Positions 63,253 through 64,000 of a stretch of DNA of 64,000 bases are shown here, in pieces (position 1 is the first letter of the stretch; each line of letters starts with the position of its first letter). This DNA is from Rhodosporidiobolus odoratus. Its lineage: Eukaryota; Basidiomycota; Microbotryomycetes; Sporidiobolales; Sporidiobolaceae. A program made the translations under genes and the position numbers. Below the pieces are notes generated by a model. The model ran no database searches and was not told the origin of the DNA. It saw only the letters and a program-made list of their open reading frames with translations. The stretch covers positions 868,001 to 932,000 of the forward strand of contig JAOANU010000008.1 in the NCBI GenBank assembly GCA_034387635.1, given 5' to 3'.

Positions 63253-64000
63253 GTTCCCAGGTGTTGCCTGCTAGAAGTGGGATCCGCTGGGTAGGGGGCT
63301 GTGACATTCTTTGTGGCCTCTTGTCTTCTTCTTTTTCTTGATTCTTCTCCTTGTTGTATTGCAAGTACCGAATTCTCCCTCTTGCTGGTCTTGACAAATA
63401 GACGTATGCACTGTTTGTGATAGAGCTTGGTAGACCTCCTTCAAATCACAAGCAAGGCAAGTAAATGGCGGGCAGCCCACGTGTGTGAGAAAAGAACTGT
63501 TTGCACACCAAAGCTTCAGGTCTGCGCATCTCTACTGGTGCTGCCACCAGTCAGCATGGCAAAAGCCAGTCAGCCCGGGTGAAATAGCTCGCTAGGTTGC
63601 CGAGGTGTATGCGAAAGAAGAAACAAGTGTTAGCTTCGCTTCTTCTTCTTTTTTTCCCGGGAGCCAGTACCTGCCTGCAATCATTGCTGCACCATGGACC
63701 CACAGCCGGCTACCCTAGGGCGGGCTGTTTCTGAGTACCAGCCCGTCTCCGCAATGGGATCCGTTCATAAGAGCAGAACAAGAACACCAAGAAAGGAAAA
63801 CAAGACATGCGGGAGGCTGCTGGGCAAACCCTGCGCGTGACAGAGGCATCATATTAGCAAAGCAGGTGCAAGGCTCACGGAAGCCACGGTATGAGTAGAG
63901 AGAGTGGCGTCTGCGGATGCAGGATAAGCAGTCGAAAGTCCGAAAAGAAGGAAAAGATGCACGACTGACGAGCTGTAAGCGGCCGTTGGCGCGAAGCGGC
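63253..64000. other. No gene recognised to the window end
   Basis: Only short frames on both strands; no RNA gene or repeat recognised. A gene starting beyond the window cannot be excluded. Confidence 0.4.

Overview
The window looks like nuclear DNA of a GC-rich, intron-dense basidiomycete fungus, most likely a Pucciniomycotina (red-yeast-like) lineage. Genes sit close together on both strands. Introns are about 55-100 nt with donors such as GTGCGT, GTACGT and GTCCGT, and the proteins have fungal counterparts (Prp17, Arg2, Hda1, HP1, App1, Sec72, Gos1). The lineage is an inference from gene structure and codon style; no rRNA is present to confirm it. All gene models are spliced by eye, and exon borders are stated where I could check reading frame and splice signals.

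Layout. 1-4.2 kb, 14.2-17.0 kb and 18.5-21.1 kb each hold one copy (A minus strand, B and C plus strand) of a two-gene module. The first gene (X) encodes a small charged protein with a 15-nt micro-exon. The second (Y) encodes a secreted Lys/Glu-rich protein assembled from many tiny phase-0 exons. In copy A one exon plus its intron has been amplified into a 140-bp tandem array (78-nt exon + 62-nt intron) of 11 coding cassettes. Splicing would place a Gly-Lys-Arg (Kex2-type) site at every cassette border. A 14-bp palindrome lies about 145 bp upstream of all three Y start codons. A broken piece of a fourth Y gene lies at 1.0-1.1 kb.

Between and beyond these are housekeeping genes: PRP17 (5.8-9.0 kb, minus), a C2H2 zinc-finger protein (9.3-11.9), a DUF2015-like membrane protein (21.5-22.1, minus), N-acetylglutamate synthase ARG2 (22.5-24.5), a questin-oxidase-like protein (27.4-31.2, minus), tRNA-Val(AAC) (31.5, minus), class II histone deacetylase HDA1 (31.8-36.3), Golgi SNARE GOS1 (36.8-38.1, minus), a Sec7-type Arf-GEF (38.8-44.3), a small mitochondrial-like membrane protein (45.1-45.6), the phosphatidate phosphatase APP1 (48.1-52.0), an HP1-type heterochromatin protein (52.4-54.4, minus), an unrecognised gene (54.6-55.3) and SEC72 (56.6-57.4). 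HDA1 and HP1 both point to H3K9-methyl-type heterochromatin in this organism.

Accessory parts: two decayed F-box/LRR-like loci (46.2-47.6 minus, 57.7-59.5 plus) and a dispersed unrecognised family (25.3-25.9 minus, 60.3-61.3 plus, degenerate copy near 62.7-63.25) with a shared C-terminal TT..RW.AG[KR]W-stop motif. The last 5 kb is otherwise gene-poor. The strongest candidate for an undescribed system is the X-Y module, above all the exon-intron minisatellite of copy A.
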